The notes: generated by a model from the letters alone, not told the origin. DNA of 64,000 nucleotides from CAXBMB01 sp052078155 (GCA_052078155.1 JBQJBP010000003.1:784342-848341); one strand, 5' to 3'; positions 50,619 to 63,761 are shown, numbered from the stretch's first letter. A program made the numbers and translations.

Positions 50619-51587
50619 ATGAAAGCGCTTCTTACCGCCACGGCTCTCATGCTCGCGGCCACCAACGCCTTTGCGGAAAAACTGACCGTCTACACCTCCC
50701 AACCCAACGCCGATGCCCAACAGACTGTTGATGCCTTCATGGCAGCCAACCCCGGCATTGAAGTGGATTGGGTGCGCGACGGCACCACCAAGCTGATGGC
50801 CCGTCTGCGTGCGGAAATCGAAGCCGGCAACCCTCAGCCTGACGTGCTGCTGATCGCCGACATGGTCACCCTGGAGGGTCTGGCCCAGGACGGCCATCTG
50901 AGCGCTTACAAATCCCCGGAAGCCGCGAACTACGACGCCGCTCTCTACAGCGCTGACGGCTACTATCACTCCACCAAACTGATCACCACCGGCCTCGTGT
51001 ACAACACCGGTGCGGAAAAGGCCCCGGCCAGCTGGGCGGAACTGGAAGAAGGTTCCTACAAAGGCCAGATCGCCATGCCCTCGCCGCTCTATTCCGGCGC
51101 AGCGCTGATCCATCTGGCCACTCTGACAGGTGATAAGGATCTGGGCTGGGACTACTACAGCGCCCTGGCTGCAAATGACGCCCGTGCAAAAGGCGGTAAC
51201 GGCGGCACCTTTAAAGCAGTGGCGTCCGGTGAGAAGCCCTATGGCATGGTGGTGGACTTCCTGGCCATCCGCAACAAAGCCAAAGGCTCCCCCGTTGAAT
51301 TCGTCTTCCCCAAAGAAGGCGTGTCCTATGTCACAGAACCGGTCGCCATCATGAGCACGGCCAAGAACCTGAGTGCCGCTCAGAAGTTTGTCGACTTCAC
51401 ACTGAGCAGCGCCGGTCAGGAACTGGTGCTGGACATGGGCTACATCCCCGCCCGCAACGGTCTGGGTGTGCCTGCTGGCTTCCCGGCCCGCGAAAACATC
51501 AAACTGATGGCCTTTGATCCGGCCGTTGCTTTGAAAAACGCCGATGCCAACAAAGCCAAGTTCGCAGAGACCTTCGGCATTGAATGA
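50619..51587 (+). CDS. ABC transporter substrate-binding protein (Fe3+/2-aminoethylphosphonate type)
   Basis: 322 residues with signal peptide MKALLTATALMLAATNAFA. The mature part begins EKLTVYTSQPNADAQQTVDAF, the family 1/6 binding proteins that include FbpA-like iron and PhnS-like phosphonate binders. The paired tyrosines of iron binders are not obvious, so an organic anion is more likely. It is first in an operon of six and overlaps the permease by 4 bases. Confidence 0.88.
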   Translation: MKALLTATALMLAATNAFAEKLTVYTSQPNADAQQTVDAFMAANPGIEVDWVRDGTTKLMARLRAEIEAGNPQPDVLLIADMVTLEGLAQDGHLSAYKSPEAANYDAALYSADGYYHSTKLITTGLVYNTGAEKAPASWAELEEGSYKGQIAMPSPLYSGAALIHLATLTGDKDLGWDYYSALAANDARAKGGNGGTFKAVASGEKPYGMVVDFLAIRNKAKGSPVEFVFPKEGVSYVTEPVAIMSTAKNLSAAQKFVDFTLSSAGQELVLDMGYIPARNGLGVPAGFPARENIKLMAFDPAVALKNADANKAKFAETFGIE

Positions 51588-53290
51588 TGCTGACAGTTAG
51601 ACTGCCAGGCAGCAGCCGGTCGGAAGACCGGCTGCTTTCCTTTGTCCTGCTTCTGGCCATTACGCTGACGCTGGCCCCGGTGCTGCGCCTCTTTCTTGAA
51701 AGTGTGTTGGTGGCCGGTCAGATCAACCTGGGTCTGGCCGGTGATGTCCTGTCCCGAACATCCACCCAAAAAGCGCTCTGGCATTCCCTGCTGACCGCCA
51801 GTCTGGGCACGCTGGTATCGGTGGTGATCGGCGGAGCCTTTGCTTTTCTGGTGGCCCTGACCGATCTGCGCGGCAAGGCCCTTCTGGTCTTTTGCCTGAT
51901 GATTCCCATGATGATCCCACCGCAGATCACCGCCCTGTCCTGGACCCAGATCATGGGGCCCACCTCTGTCCTGCTGAAAACTCTGGGGCTGGCCCCGCCA
52001 CTGGGATCGCCCCAGCCACTCTATTCGCCGGGCGGCATCATTCTGCTGCTGGGCATTCAACACAGCTCCATCATTTTCCTGACCCTGCGGGCCGGGCTAA
52101 GAGCCATTCCACAGGAAACAGTGGAGGCGGCCCGCATTTCCGGGGCCCGGGGAATGCGCTTGTGGTGGCGCATCATTGTTCCGCTCAGCCTGCCCAGCCT
52201 GGCCGCCGGCCTGTCGATCACCTTTGTCACGGCTCTGGGGAACTTCGGCATTCCGGCCATGCTGGGCATTCCCGCCGGTTACTCCACCCTGCCCACCCTG
52301 ATCTATCAGCGTCTGGCAGGCCTGGGCACAACCGTTCTGTCCGAAGTCGCCGTGCTGGCCGTGCTGATCGGGGTCATTGCCGTGGGCGGCACCCTGCTGC
52401 AACGACACTTCCAGCAACGCCAGAAAATTCACCTGATCGGCTCCAGCTCCCGCCCGCTTGCCATCCCATTAGGGCGCGCGCGCCTACCCGTAGAAGCCGC
52501 CCTTTGGTTTGTGATCTTCTGCATTCTTGTGGTGCCACTTCTGGGTCTGCTGGCCACCTCCCTGGTGCCAGCCTATGGCGTCCCGCTGCGCTGGGACACC
52601 CTGACCTTTTCGTCCTGGTACGAAGCACTGTTCCGCCAGCCGGTCACCACCCGGGCCTTTGCCAACTCCTTCTGGCTCTCCCTGGGGGCAGCCGGCACGT
52701 TGATGGCCCTTTGCCTGCCCCTTGCCTGGTTGATGGAGCGCAAGCCCACCCGGCTGGGCCGCCTCTTCGACAGCCTGGTGGACCTGCCCTACGCCCTGCC
52801 CGGGATCGTTCTGGCCATCGCCATGATCCTGCTGCTGATCAAGCTACCCTTCACCGACCGCACGCTCTACGGCACCATCTGGATCATCTTCCTGGCCTAT
52901 CTTGCCCGCTTCCTGACGGTGATGTTCCGTCCCGTCCAGGCCAGCATCCGGCAGCTGGATCCGGCCATGAACGAAGCAGCCCAGGCCTTCGGTGCCCCGC
53001 TCTATCAGCGGCTGCGGCGGATCATTCTGCCCCTGACAGCCCCATCCGCCGTGGCCGGGGCCATTCTGGTCTTTCTGACCGCCTTCAACGAACTCACCGT
53101 TTCCGCCCTGCTCTGGTCCGCCGGAACCGAGACTCTGGGCGTGGTGATCTTCAATCTGGACGACAGCGGCGAAACCGTCATGGCCTCTGCCGTCGCCATG
53201 ACCATCGTCCTGGTGATCATGGCCCTGATGACCACCATCCAGCTGTTGTCCCGCCGCATGCCCAAGGGAGTTGTTCCGTGGCACAGTTAA
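51584..53290 (+). CDS. ABC transporter permease, fused double-domain (FbpB/PhnU-V type)
   Basis: 568 residues, about 12 transmembrane helices in two homologous halves. Each half has its EAA loop: VEAARISGARGMRLWWRIIVPLSLPSL and NEAAQAFGAPLYQRLRRIILPL. The fused arrangement is typical for iron and aminoethylphosphonate importers. It overlaps the ATPase gene by 13 bases. Confidence 0.9.
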   Translation: MMLTVRLPGSSRSEDRLLSFVLLLAITLTLAPVLRLFLESVLVAGQINLGLAGDVLSRTSTQKALWHSLLTASLGTLVSVVIGGAFAFLVALTDLRGKALLVFCLMIPMMIPPQITALSWTQIMGPTSVLLKTLGLAPPLGSPQPLYSPGGIILLLGIQHSSIIFLTLRAGLRAIPQETVEAARISGARGMRLWWRIIVPLSLPSLAAGLSITFVTALGNFGIPAMLGIPAGYSTLPTLIYQRLAGLGTTVLSEVAVLAVLIGVIAVGGTLLQRHFQQRQKIHLIGSSSRPLAIPLGRARLPVEAALWFVIFCILVVPLLGLLATSLVPAYGVPLRWDTLTFSSWYEALFRQPVTTRAFANSFWLSLGAAGTLMALCLPLAWLMERKPTRLGRLFDSLVDLPYALPGIVLAIAMILLLIKLPFTDRTLYGTIWIIFLAYLARFLTVMFRPVQASIRQLDPAMNEAAQAFGAPLYQRLRRIILPLTAPSAVAGAILVFLTAFNELTVSALLWSAGTETLGVVIFNLDDSGETVMASAVAMTIVLVIMALMTTIQLLSRRMPKGVVPWHS

Positions 53291-54324
53291 CCCTCACCCA
53301 TGTGGACAAGGCCTTTGGCGATTTCCTGGCCCTGCAGTCCATCACCGCACAGATTGAAGACGGAGAGTTCGTGGCCCTGCTGGGCCCGTCGGGCTGCGGA
53401 AAAACCACTCTTTTGCGTCTGCTGGCCGGCTTTGAGATGCCAACCCGAGGCAGCATCCAGATCGCCGGCCAGGATGTGGCCCATGCCGACAAGGGCACCA
53501 TGATCCCGCCGGAAGCCCGCAACCTGGGCATCGTCTTCCAGTCCTATGCTCTCTGGCCCCACATGACCGTTACCCAGAACATCGCCTTTCCGCTGGAAAT
53601 GCGGGGGCAGCCCCGGGACATCAGGGAAAGCCGGACCCAGGCGGCCCTGGCGGCCACGGAACTGACGGCCTATGCCGAGCGCACCCCGGCAGAGCTGTCC
53701 GGCGGGCAGCGCCAGAGGGTGGCCCTCGCCCGCTGTCTGGTCTGTGACACCACCGCCGTTTTGCTGGATGAACCCCTGGCCAACCTGGATGTGGCCCTGC
53801 GGGCCTCCATGCAGGAGATCTTTTCCGACTTTCATCAGCGCACCGGCGCCACCATGGTCTATGTGACCCATGATCAGGCCGAGGCCATGGCCATGGCGGA
53901 CCGCATTGCCGTGATGTCAGACGGAAAAATCGTGCAGTTCGACAGGCCGGAAGCGCTCTACAGCCGCCCCCGCTCAGCCTTCGTTGCCGATTTTGTCGGG
54001 GAAGGGGCGGTGGTGCCGGTTACCCCCCTGGGCCAGGAAGCCCCCGGCAGGGTCAGAGTGAGACTGTTGGGGTTTGATACAACAGTGGAAAGCGACAGCC
54101 CGCAGCCGAGCCTTGCCTGTCTTCGCCCCGAAAACCTCACCATTGTCAAGCAGGGCAGCCTGCGCGCAAAAGTCAGCCGCAGCACCTATCTGGGGGGGCG
54201 CTTCCGCCTCAGTCTGAAGACGTCCTGTGGAACGGACCTGGTGACAGAAAGCCGGACGCGGTATCCGGAAGGCACACAACTGGGCCTGAACCTTTCCCAA
54301 CCCTGGGCCTTTGCCGATGCGTAA
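53278..54324 (+). CDS. ABC transporter ATP-binding protein (PotA/FbpC type)
   Basis: 348 residues from a GTG at 53278 behind AGGGAG. Walker A GPSGCGKTT (about 38-46), signature LSGGQRQRVALARCL, Walker B AVLLDEP and H-loop VYVTHD are intact. A C-terminal TOBE domain follows (ASLACLRPENLTI-like region near 280). It powers the importer formed with the two preceding genes. A longer open frame upstream is only a shadow of the permease. Confidence 0.92.
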   Translation: MAQLTLTHVDKAFGDFLALQSITAQIEDGEFVALLGPSGCGKTTLLRLLAGFEMPTRGSIQIAGQDVAHADKGTMIPPEARNLGIVFQSYALWPHMTVTQNIAFPLEMRGQPRDIRESRTQAALAATELTAYAERTPAELSGGQRQRVALARCLVCDTTAVLLDEPLANLDVALRASMQEIFSDFHQRTGATMVYVTHDQAEAMAMADRIAVMSDGKIVQFDRPEALYSRPRSAFVADFVGEGAVVPVTPLGQEAPGRVRVRLLGFDTTVESDSPQPSLACLRPENLTIVKQGSLRAKVSRSTYLGGRFRLSLKTSCGTDLVTESRTRYPEGTQLGLNLSQPWAFADA

Positions 54325-55396
54325 CAGAGCACAGGTGCGCATCCTCTCGGGTTTGGGAGAAAAGGGACCCGCCTGCATGGAGCTGACCTTTCCGGGCCGT
54401 CGCTGGCTGTTGGATTGCGGCCAGGGACCTGAAGCCACGGGCCATTTTGACCCGGCCTGGCTTGAGGGGGCCGATGCGGTTTTCATCACCCACGACCACA
54501 TCGATCACATCGGCGGTGCGGCCTATGCCGTTGAGGCGCGGCTTCCCATCTATGCCACGGCACAAACCGCTCAGGCTTTGCCCCCGGCCGCCGATCTGCG
54601 GATCCTGCCTGAATGCGGGCTCCTGGAAATCGACAGCGTGCGCGTATGCACCGGGCGCAACGGTCATGCCTTGGGTGGCATCTGGCTGCATTTCGATCTG
54701 GGGGAAGGACTGTTTTACTCCGGCGACTGGTCCGAAGAATCCAGCTGGTTCTGCTTCGACGAGCCCCCCGCTGCCGCCACCGCAATCATCGACAGCTCCT
54801 ATCACCTGGACGATGTCCCGCAGACCGACAGACAGGCCGGGATCGATCAGCTGATTGACCAGCTGGAGGGACAGATTCTCTTTCCCGTTCCCCCTTCAGG
54901 CCGGGCCGGGGAACTGGCCCTGCATCTGGTGCAGCGCTTTGGTGTCGATCAGGTTCTGCTGGACCCGGAATGCCGCAACAGTCTGGCCCGCACCCTGCGC
55001 AGTCCCGGCCTCGCCGACAGCGCCCGGCAGATCGCCCCGCTGCTGGAGCGTGGAGACCTGGACGACGCACGCTTTCTGGTCTGTGACACCCCCAATGCCG
55101 ATGGCGGCAGCGCCTGGGGCTACGTCCGGGCCTGGCGGGAAAGCAACCGTTTGGGGGAGGACGCCCATGTGATTTTCACCGGCCACATGACCGCCCATGC
55201 CAGAGGCATCTGCTCTGTGCCCGGTGGCCATTTCCGGCGCTGGAATGTGCACCCGCCGCTGCGTGACCAGGTTGCCCTGGTCCATCGACTGGGCGCCAGG
55301 CGCTTTGCCCCTGCTTTCTGTGCCATGCCGGAGGATTACCTGGTGGCCACTGATTTTGGTGCCGAGGTCTTTTTTCATGAAAGCATCGATCTGTGA
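54317..55396 (+). CDS. Metallo-beta-lactamase-fold hydrolase
   Basis: 359 residues. The metal motif is THDHIDHIGG (about 57-66), with GDW and GHMTAHARG later as possible further ligands. The start VRILSGLGEKGPACMELTFPGRRWLLDCGQG is like MBL nucleases and phosphodiesterases. The ATG overlaps the end of the ATPase gene. It may cleave a phosphodiester after uptake; no closer assignment is possible from sequence. Confidence 0.85.
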   Translation: MRNRAQVRILSGLGEKGPACMELTFPGRRWLLDCGQGPEATGHFDPAWLEGADAVFITHDHIDHIGGAAYAVEARLPIYATAQTAQALPPAADLRILPECGLLEIDSVRVCTGRNGHALGGIWLHFDLGEGLFYSGDWSEESSWFCFDEPPAAATAIIDSSYHLDDVPQTDRQAGIDQLIDQLEGQILFPVPPSGRAGELALHLVQRFGVDQVLLDPECRNSLARTLRSPGLADSARQIAPLLERGDLDDARFLVCDTPNADGGSAWGYVRAWRESNRLGEDAHVIFTGHMTAHARGICSVPGGHFRRWNVHPPLRDQVALVHRLGARRFAPAFCAMPEDYLVATDFGAEVFFHESIDL

Positions 55397-56160
55397 CCTC
55401 ACCCGGTTCTCCTCAACAATCCAGCTCGTCAAATTCTAAAACAGGCCACAGAGCATCCCCTGCCCTCAGCCTGCCCCCACAGAGTTTCTGTCTGATCCGT
55501 CACGGCGAAACGACCGCCAATCGGGATCACCTCATCGCCGGTCGGTTGGATGTGCCCTTGACAGACAAAGGCCGTCGACAGGCCGAGGCCCTCCTTACCT
55601 TTCCGTGGCCAGCCGACCTGACCCTTTTTTCCAGCCCCTTGAGCCGCGCCCGGGAGACCTGTGCGCGCGCCTTTCCGGGCCGGGATTTTCAGGTTCATCC
55701 GGATTTGCGGGAAAGAGACTGGGGATGTTTCGAAGGCCAGCCTCTGTCTCAGGCCCCGGCCAGAGAAAGCCACCCCTTAGATGGGGAAAGCTGGCCCGCC
55801 ATGCAGGCCCGTGTCTGTGGGGCGCTTCTGGCCTGCTGCGAAAAGGCCCTCAATCATCAGGACATGTCCGGTCCGGCCCTGAAGGAACGGAACCCGCATG
55901 AAAGGGATCTGCAGGAAAAAAGCCTGCATGAAACAGGTCGCGATATCCAACCTTACCCCAGTGCGCCCCAGAACAGCACCCTCCCCGACAAGAAGGCTCA
56001 AAGCTGTCTGCCGGTTTTTGTCTGCCATTCCGGGGTCATCCGGGTTGTGCGCCTGCTGGCAGGCTTGACGGGTGACGGGACTCGCCCGGCCCACGCCACC
56101 CCCTGCTTTTTTATCTGGGATGGCCAACAATATAAGGAAAGCAGCCATGCCTGCGACTGA
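55393..56160 (+). CDS. Histidine phosphatase family protein
   Basis: 255 residues from a GTG overlapping the previous stop (GTGA). The phosphohistidine motif is CLIRHGETTANRD (about 33-45), with LFSSPLSRARET and the second histidine in VCHSGVIRVV. Between them, about residues 160-200 are a polar low-complexity insert (ERNPHERDLQEKSLHE and a Pro/Ser-rich part) not usual in this family. It would remove a phosphate from a small metabolite. It overlaps the next gene by 14 bases. Confidence 0.88.
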   Translation: MTSPGSPQQSSSSNSKTGHRASPALSLPPQSFCLIRHGETTANRDHLIAGRLDVPLTDKGRRQAEALLTFPWPADLTLFSSPLSRARETCARAFPGRDFQVHPDLRERDWGCFEGQPLSQAPARESHPLDGESWPAMQARVCGALLACCEKALNHQDMSGPALKERNPHERDLQEKSLHETGRDIQPYPSAPQNSTLPDKKAQSCLPVFVCHSGVIRVVRLLAGLTGDGTRPAHATPCFFIWDGQQYKESSHACD

Positions 56161-56611
56161 AAACACATCCTGCGCCGTCTTTGATGTGGACGGCACTCTG
56201 GCGGAATTTGATGCCGCCCGGCTGGGGCATCTGGTCCACGGTGTGGAAAAACACTGGGAGGCCTTTCATCAGGCCATGGCCGATGCGCCGGTTCTGGCAC
56301 CTGTTGCCCAGTTGCTGCGCCGCCTGAAAGACAGCGGCACGACCATTGTCATTTGCTCTGGCCGCCCCTCAGGCTGGGCCGAGCATACCGCTGCCTGGCT
56401 GCGCAAAAATGACATTCCCTTTGACGGCCTCTATCTGCGGGCGGCAGACATGGACCAGGCCAGTGATCCTGAGGTGAAACGCGCCTTGCTGCGGGAGATG
56501 CGACGGGATGGCTTTGATCCCTGGATTGTGATTGACGACCGCAGTTCGGTCGTTGCCGCCTGGCGCGATGAAGGGCTCGTCTGCCTGCAATGCGCACCCG
56601 GTGATTTCTGA
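56147..56611 (+). CDS. HAD phosphatase similar to the 3'-phosphatase domain of polynucleotide kinase
   Basis: 154 residues. HAD motif I is FDVDGTLAEFD (nucleophile D13, acid D15), motif II VICSGRPSGW, and the last motif IDDRSSVVAAWRDEGLVCLQCAPGDF matches T4 polynucleotide kinase's C-terminal phosphatase (IDDR-x-x-VV-x-x-W and GDF ending) closely. ATG 56147 follows AAGGAAAGC. Being last in an uptake operon with two other phospho-hydrolases suggests a phosphorylated nucleoside-like or sugar substrate. An RNA-end repair role is less likely but open. Confidence 0.82.
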   Translation: MPATENTSCAVFDVDGTLAEFDAARLGHLVHGVEKHWEAFHQAMADAPVLAPVAQLLRRLKDSGTTIVICSGRPSGWAEHTAAWLRKNDIPFDGLYLRAADMDQASDPEVKRALLREMRRDGFDPWIVIDDRSSVVAAWRDEGLVCLQCAPGDF

Positions 56612-56659
56612 AACAGGGTCGCTTTAAGGAAGCGGCCTCTCTTTCAGTCCGCAATGAAA

Positions 56660-56691
56660 AGCCCGACTGCCTGATTGGGGACAGTCGGGCT
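56660..56691 (-). terminator. Terminator after the cyclase gene
   Basis: AGCCCGACTG pairs with CAGTCGGGCT over 12 bases; on the minus strand it is followed by TTTTCATT. It lies 28 bases after the cyclase stop. The short stem at 56618-56636 (GTCGCTT/AAGCGGC) may end the plus operon weakly. Confidence 0.7.
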
Positions 56692-56719
56692 CTGTGCCAC
56701 TCAAAAACGAGCAGAGGTA

Positions 56720-57667
56720 TTAGCGGATGGCGGTGGGATTGATCATCATCTGAACCGCGCCGCGCATGCGGGTGGTGCCGAGCACAAACATGAACTCATG
56801 GGCACCATCTTTGGCCAGTTCCCGGGTGTCCATGTTTTCCAGGATGAAGATGCCGTTCTGCGGAATCAGGATCTGGTGCACCGCAAAGACACCATCAGCC
56901 CCCTTTTCAAACGGCAGGGCTTCCAGACCCCAGGTGTCGGCCCCAACGGCCACAACGCCGATCTCCGCCAGGTATTCCGCGCCGGAAATACCCAGACCCG
57001 GCTCGACGGAAACATAGCGGTCATGGTCCTGGTTTTCACCGTCCAGCAGTTCCAGCCAGTTGGAGTGGAAGAGCACCACATCGCCTTTGCGGATCTCCAC
57101 CCCCTGCTGTTTGGCAGCGGCCTGGATGTCCTCTTTGGTATAGGGCGTGCCTTCTTTGACAATGTCCTGGCCATAGAACTTGGCCATATCCAGCATCACC
57201 CCGCGGGTGACAATGGGCGGCAGTTTTTCAAGACCCAGCTTCTTCAGGCCATCGGCTTTGGCAAAGTCCGTGTCCACATGGCCGTTGTAGTAAGTGTGCT
57301 TGATGCCGATATGGCCCAGACCGTCAATCTGCGGCCCAATGCCCAGCCACCCCATGAAGATGTCATCGTTGTAAGTCAGTTGGTTGGTGCCCAGACCGTC
57401 CGTTTCGATCTGGTTCGGCTGCAGCACCGTGATGCTCATGGAACGCGGGGAAAAGGCCGGGGTCGTGGAATCAATCACAATGCCCAGATTGTATGTCTTG
57501 CCTGTCTTCACCAGTTTGGAAGCGGCGAGAACAGACTCCGGGGTGATGTGGTTGGCGGCACCGATTTCATCGTCCGGTCCCCAGGGGGATTTGGTCCAGT
57601 CCTCAGCCAGGACGGGGGCTGCAAGGACACCGCTGAGAGCAATGGATAAAGCAAACTCCTTAAACAT
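56720..57667 (-). CDS. Exported cyclase-family (kynurenine formamidase-like) protein
   Basis: 315 residues with a signal peptide (MFKEFALSIALSGVLAAPVLAED), so periplasmic. The cyclase fold is seen in WGPDDEIGAANHITPESV, IDGLGHIGIKHTYYNGH (metal-binding region, without the usual HGTHxD order), GDVVLFHSNWLELL and GADTWGLEALPFE. Members hydrolyse amides or lactones. It stands alone between two opposite transcription units. The substrate is unknown; the export is unusual for the formamidase branch. Confidence 0.85.
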   Translation of the reverse strand: MFKEFALSIALSGVLAAPVLAEDWTKSPWGPDDEIGAANHITPESVLAASKLVKTGKTYNLGIVIDSTTPAFSPRSMSITVLQPNQIETDGLGTNQLTYNDDIFMGWLGIGPQIDGLGHIGIKHTYYNGHVDTDFAKADGLKKLGLEKLPPIVTRGVMLDMAKFYGQDIVKEGTPYTKEDIQAAAKQQGVEIRKGDVVLFHSNWLELLDGENQDHDRYVSVEPGLGISGAEYLAEIGVVAVGADTWGLEALPFEKGADGVFAVHQILIPQNGIFILENMDTRELAKDGAHEFMFVLGTTRMRGAVQMMINPTAIR

Positions 57668-58131
57668 GATTTCCTCCCTAAAATGAGCCGGCCCTTTCAG
57701 TCACAGGGAGCAACTGGCCGGGCATTCGCCCCCTCTCCAATCAATCTATCAGAGAAAATTATTGAAAATAGAGCCTGCCTCTTCCAAAGATTGTTTCCCG
57801 AATAGGATTTTTTTCAGAATTCGAACCATCAAAGTCCTGCTAAGCCCTTCTTCAAACTCATACACAGCGGCCTTTTTGGTCCACCGGCAGGAAACAGGCT
57901 TCTCTGTCAAACGACAGATTTTGAATCGCCAAAGCAGGCTGCAGTGAGGTGGAAAACCCCGGGACGTGCACAAGCTGAACAGTGGAAAAAGAGCCGGAAA
58001 GAACTCTTCACAGGCAAGGGAGGCGTTTCCAGGGTCCTTGCTGAACGGCTGTCCGGAACAGCCAACTGATCTGGCAGATGATCGGAGGCCCCTGCTTTTG
58101 CTCGACCTGCTGCTTCCATCCCCGAAATTTG
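57668..58131. other. Intergenic stretch between cyclase and rrn operon
   Basis: An AT-rich part (57740-57830) upstream of the cyclase gene probably carries its promoter. No gene, tRNA or repeat was recognised in the rest. Confidence 0.5.
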
Positions 58132-58169
58132 GGCAAAGAAAAACGGCCTAACCTGTTGGCTAAGCCGTT
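58132..58169 (-). terminator. Terminator of the rrn operon
   Basis: On the minus strand AACGGCTTAGCC pairs with GGTTAGGCCGTT (one G-U pair and one mismatch) over a 4-base loop, followed by TTTCTTT. It lies about 20 bases beyond tRNA-fMet. Confidence 0.88.
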
Positions 58170-58189
58170 GACATAATGGATAGAAGATT

Positions 58190-58266
<77 letters not shown>

Positions 58267-58344
58267 CCAGGGTATGTTGTCATGTTGAGGATGGTGTCCG
58301 GCGTTTTGTTGGACAAGAATTCAAGCATTTGCTTGTGATTAGAA

Positions 58345-58463
58345 GGCTTGGCGGCGACCTACTCTCCCACACCTTAAGATGCAGTACCATTGGCGCTGAG
58401 GGATTTCACGGCCGAGTTCGGGATGGGATCGGGTGTTGGGCCCCTCGCCATAGCCACCAAGCC
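58345..58463 (-). rRNA. rrf: 5S ribosomal RNA
   Basis: 119 bases; GGCTTGGTGGC at the 5' end pairs with GCCGCCAAGCC at the 3' end, and CCGAACTCGG and GGGAGAGTAGG are standard 5S blocks. Confidence 0.93.
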
Positions 58464-58692
58464 GTCCAATCACAGGCGTCCGCCTGCTTTTCGTTCTTGT
58501 GTGTCTGTTGCGATTTGTTAGGCCAGTTGAGAACCGTCAGACCCTGGCCCCGAGCTGCACTAGCAGCGAGGCAAGCGCGAACTGCGCGCCCGCAGCGTAA
58601 GCGAGGAAAGCCTACGTGGCGTCTGAACGGCCTTCTTTAGAAGGCCTAACATTAACATTCGTGTTGAGTACGCTTCGTATCTCTTGGTCACC

Positions 58693-58746
58693 TACAGCGG
58701 GTTTTACTGCTGTCGTTTTGTTGCGTACAGCGGGTTTTACTGCTGT
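58693..58746. repeat. Two 21-base direct repeats in the 23S-5S spacer
   Basis: The 21 bases at 58693-58713 recur exactly at 58726-58746 (33-base period). Each copy has ACAGC at one end and GCTGT at the other. The rest of the spacer 58464-58789 is unremarkable; no tRNA was found. Confidence 0.75.
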
Positions 58747-58789
58747 ACGTGGCTCCCTGGCTTTTGGCCATGGAAAGAAGGAGATTAGA

Positions 58790-61535
<2,746 letters not shown>

Positions 61536-61939
61536 GTCAGCTCCTTCACCACGTACAGGAATAAAACCCGCCAGATGCCAATGACATCCGCCGAACAGTA
61601 TCCAGCACGCAACTCAAGAGTTTTTCTACTCAGCATACTCAGAGTTAGAATGTTAGATTTGTGCCGGATTACTACATAACAAACAGCCCTGCGCCCTAAA
61701 GCACACCACGGCTGCCGTTAAAGCAATCCATCCTCTTAACAATGACAAACAGCAGGCCAGGATCCCGAAAGATCCTGGCGAAATACTTTTCTTCCCGATA
61801 AAGGCCGTTGGAGCGCAAAACGCTCAACAACAAAGCCATGAAATACCTGACTTCCTAGACAGAACCTCGCTGCTCAAACCAGCACACCGGGTTGGCCGGT
61901 GGCGGTGTGCAAACAAAGTTCCAATTCTCAATTGAGAAT
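61536..61939 (-). other. Spacer between tRNA-Ala and 23S rRNA
   Basis: About 400 bases with three clear stems: GCCAGGATC/GATCCTGGC at 61756-61779, GAGCG/CGCTC at 61811-61825 and GCACACCG/CGGTGTGC at 61882-61910. These are probably processing and anti-termination structures. No further tRNA was found. Confidence 0.6.
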
Positions 61940-61942
61940 TGG
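61921..61942. repeat. Perfect 22-base palindrome at the 3' end of tRNA-Ala
   Basis: CCAATTCTCAA followed by its exact reverse complement. The last three bases (61940-61942) belong to the tRNA's CCA end, so the stem would begin on the mature 3' end and may guide processing. Confidence 0.7.
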
Positions 61943-62015
61943 TGGAGCTGGACGGGATCGAACCGACGACCTGAAGCTTGCAAAGCTACCGCTCTCCCAA
62001 CTGAGCTACAGCCCC
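61940..62015 (-). tRNA. tRNA-Ala (TGC)
   Basis: 76 bases including CCA; 5' GGGGCTGTAGCTCAG, anticodon loop TTTGCAA, T arm GGTTCGATCC. Standard 16S-23S spacer tRNA. Confidence 0.97.
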
Positions 62016-62036
62016 CTAAACCCACAACGGAGTTGT

Positions 62037-62113
62037 TGGTGGGCCTGGGAAGACTTGAACTTCCGACCTCACGCTTATCAAGCGCGCGCTCTAACCAACT
62101 GAGCTACAGGCCC
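62037..62113 (-). tRNA. tRNA-Ile (GAT)
   Basis: 77 bases including CCA; 5' GGGCCTGTAGCTCAG, anticodon loop TTGATAA, acceptor stem GGGCCTG/CAGGCCC. It lies 21 bases before tRNA-Ala in the direction of transcription. Confidence 0.97.
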
Positions 62114-62265
62114 GAAGTTCACTTCGGTATTTCATCGGGAAGGGATACGTGGACGGCGCCTGATCCACAAAAGTGTTTCAAGCAGATGCCTGAGACTTAA
62201 CTCAGGTCTTTTTTTCCGGATGCTTCAGAACAAAAACAGGCAAGCCTGCTTAAGTTGCCGAGGCA

Positions 62266-63761
<1,496 letters not shown>

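Noticed and set aside
51892..53277. Open frame continuing about 1.4 kb upstream of the ABC ATPase start
   Set aside because: It lies in another frame of the permease gene, is Pro/His/Gly-rich with no domain, and a GTG with a good ribosome site at 53278 explains the true ATPase start.
58693..58746. CRISPR-like repeat pair
   Set aside because: Only two copies with a 12-base spacer inside an rRNA spacer, and no cas genes anywhere in the window.
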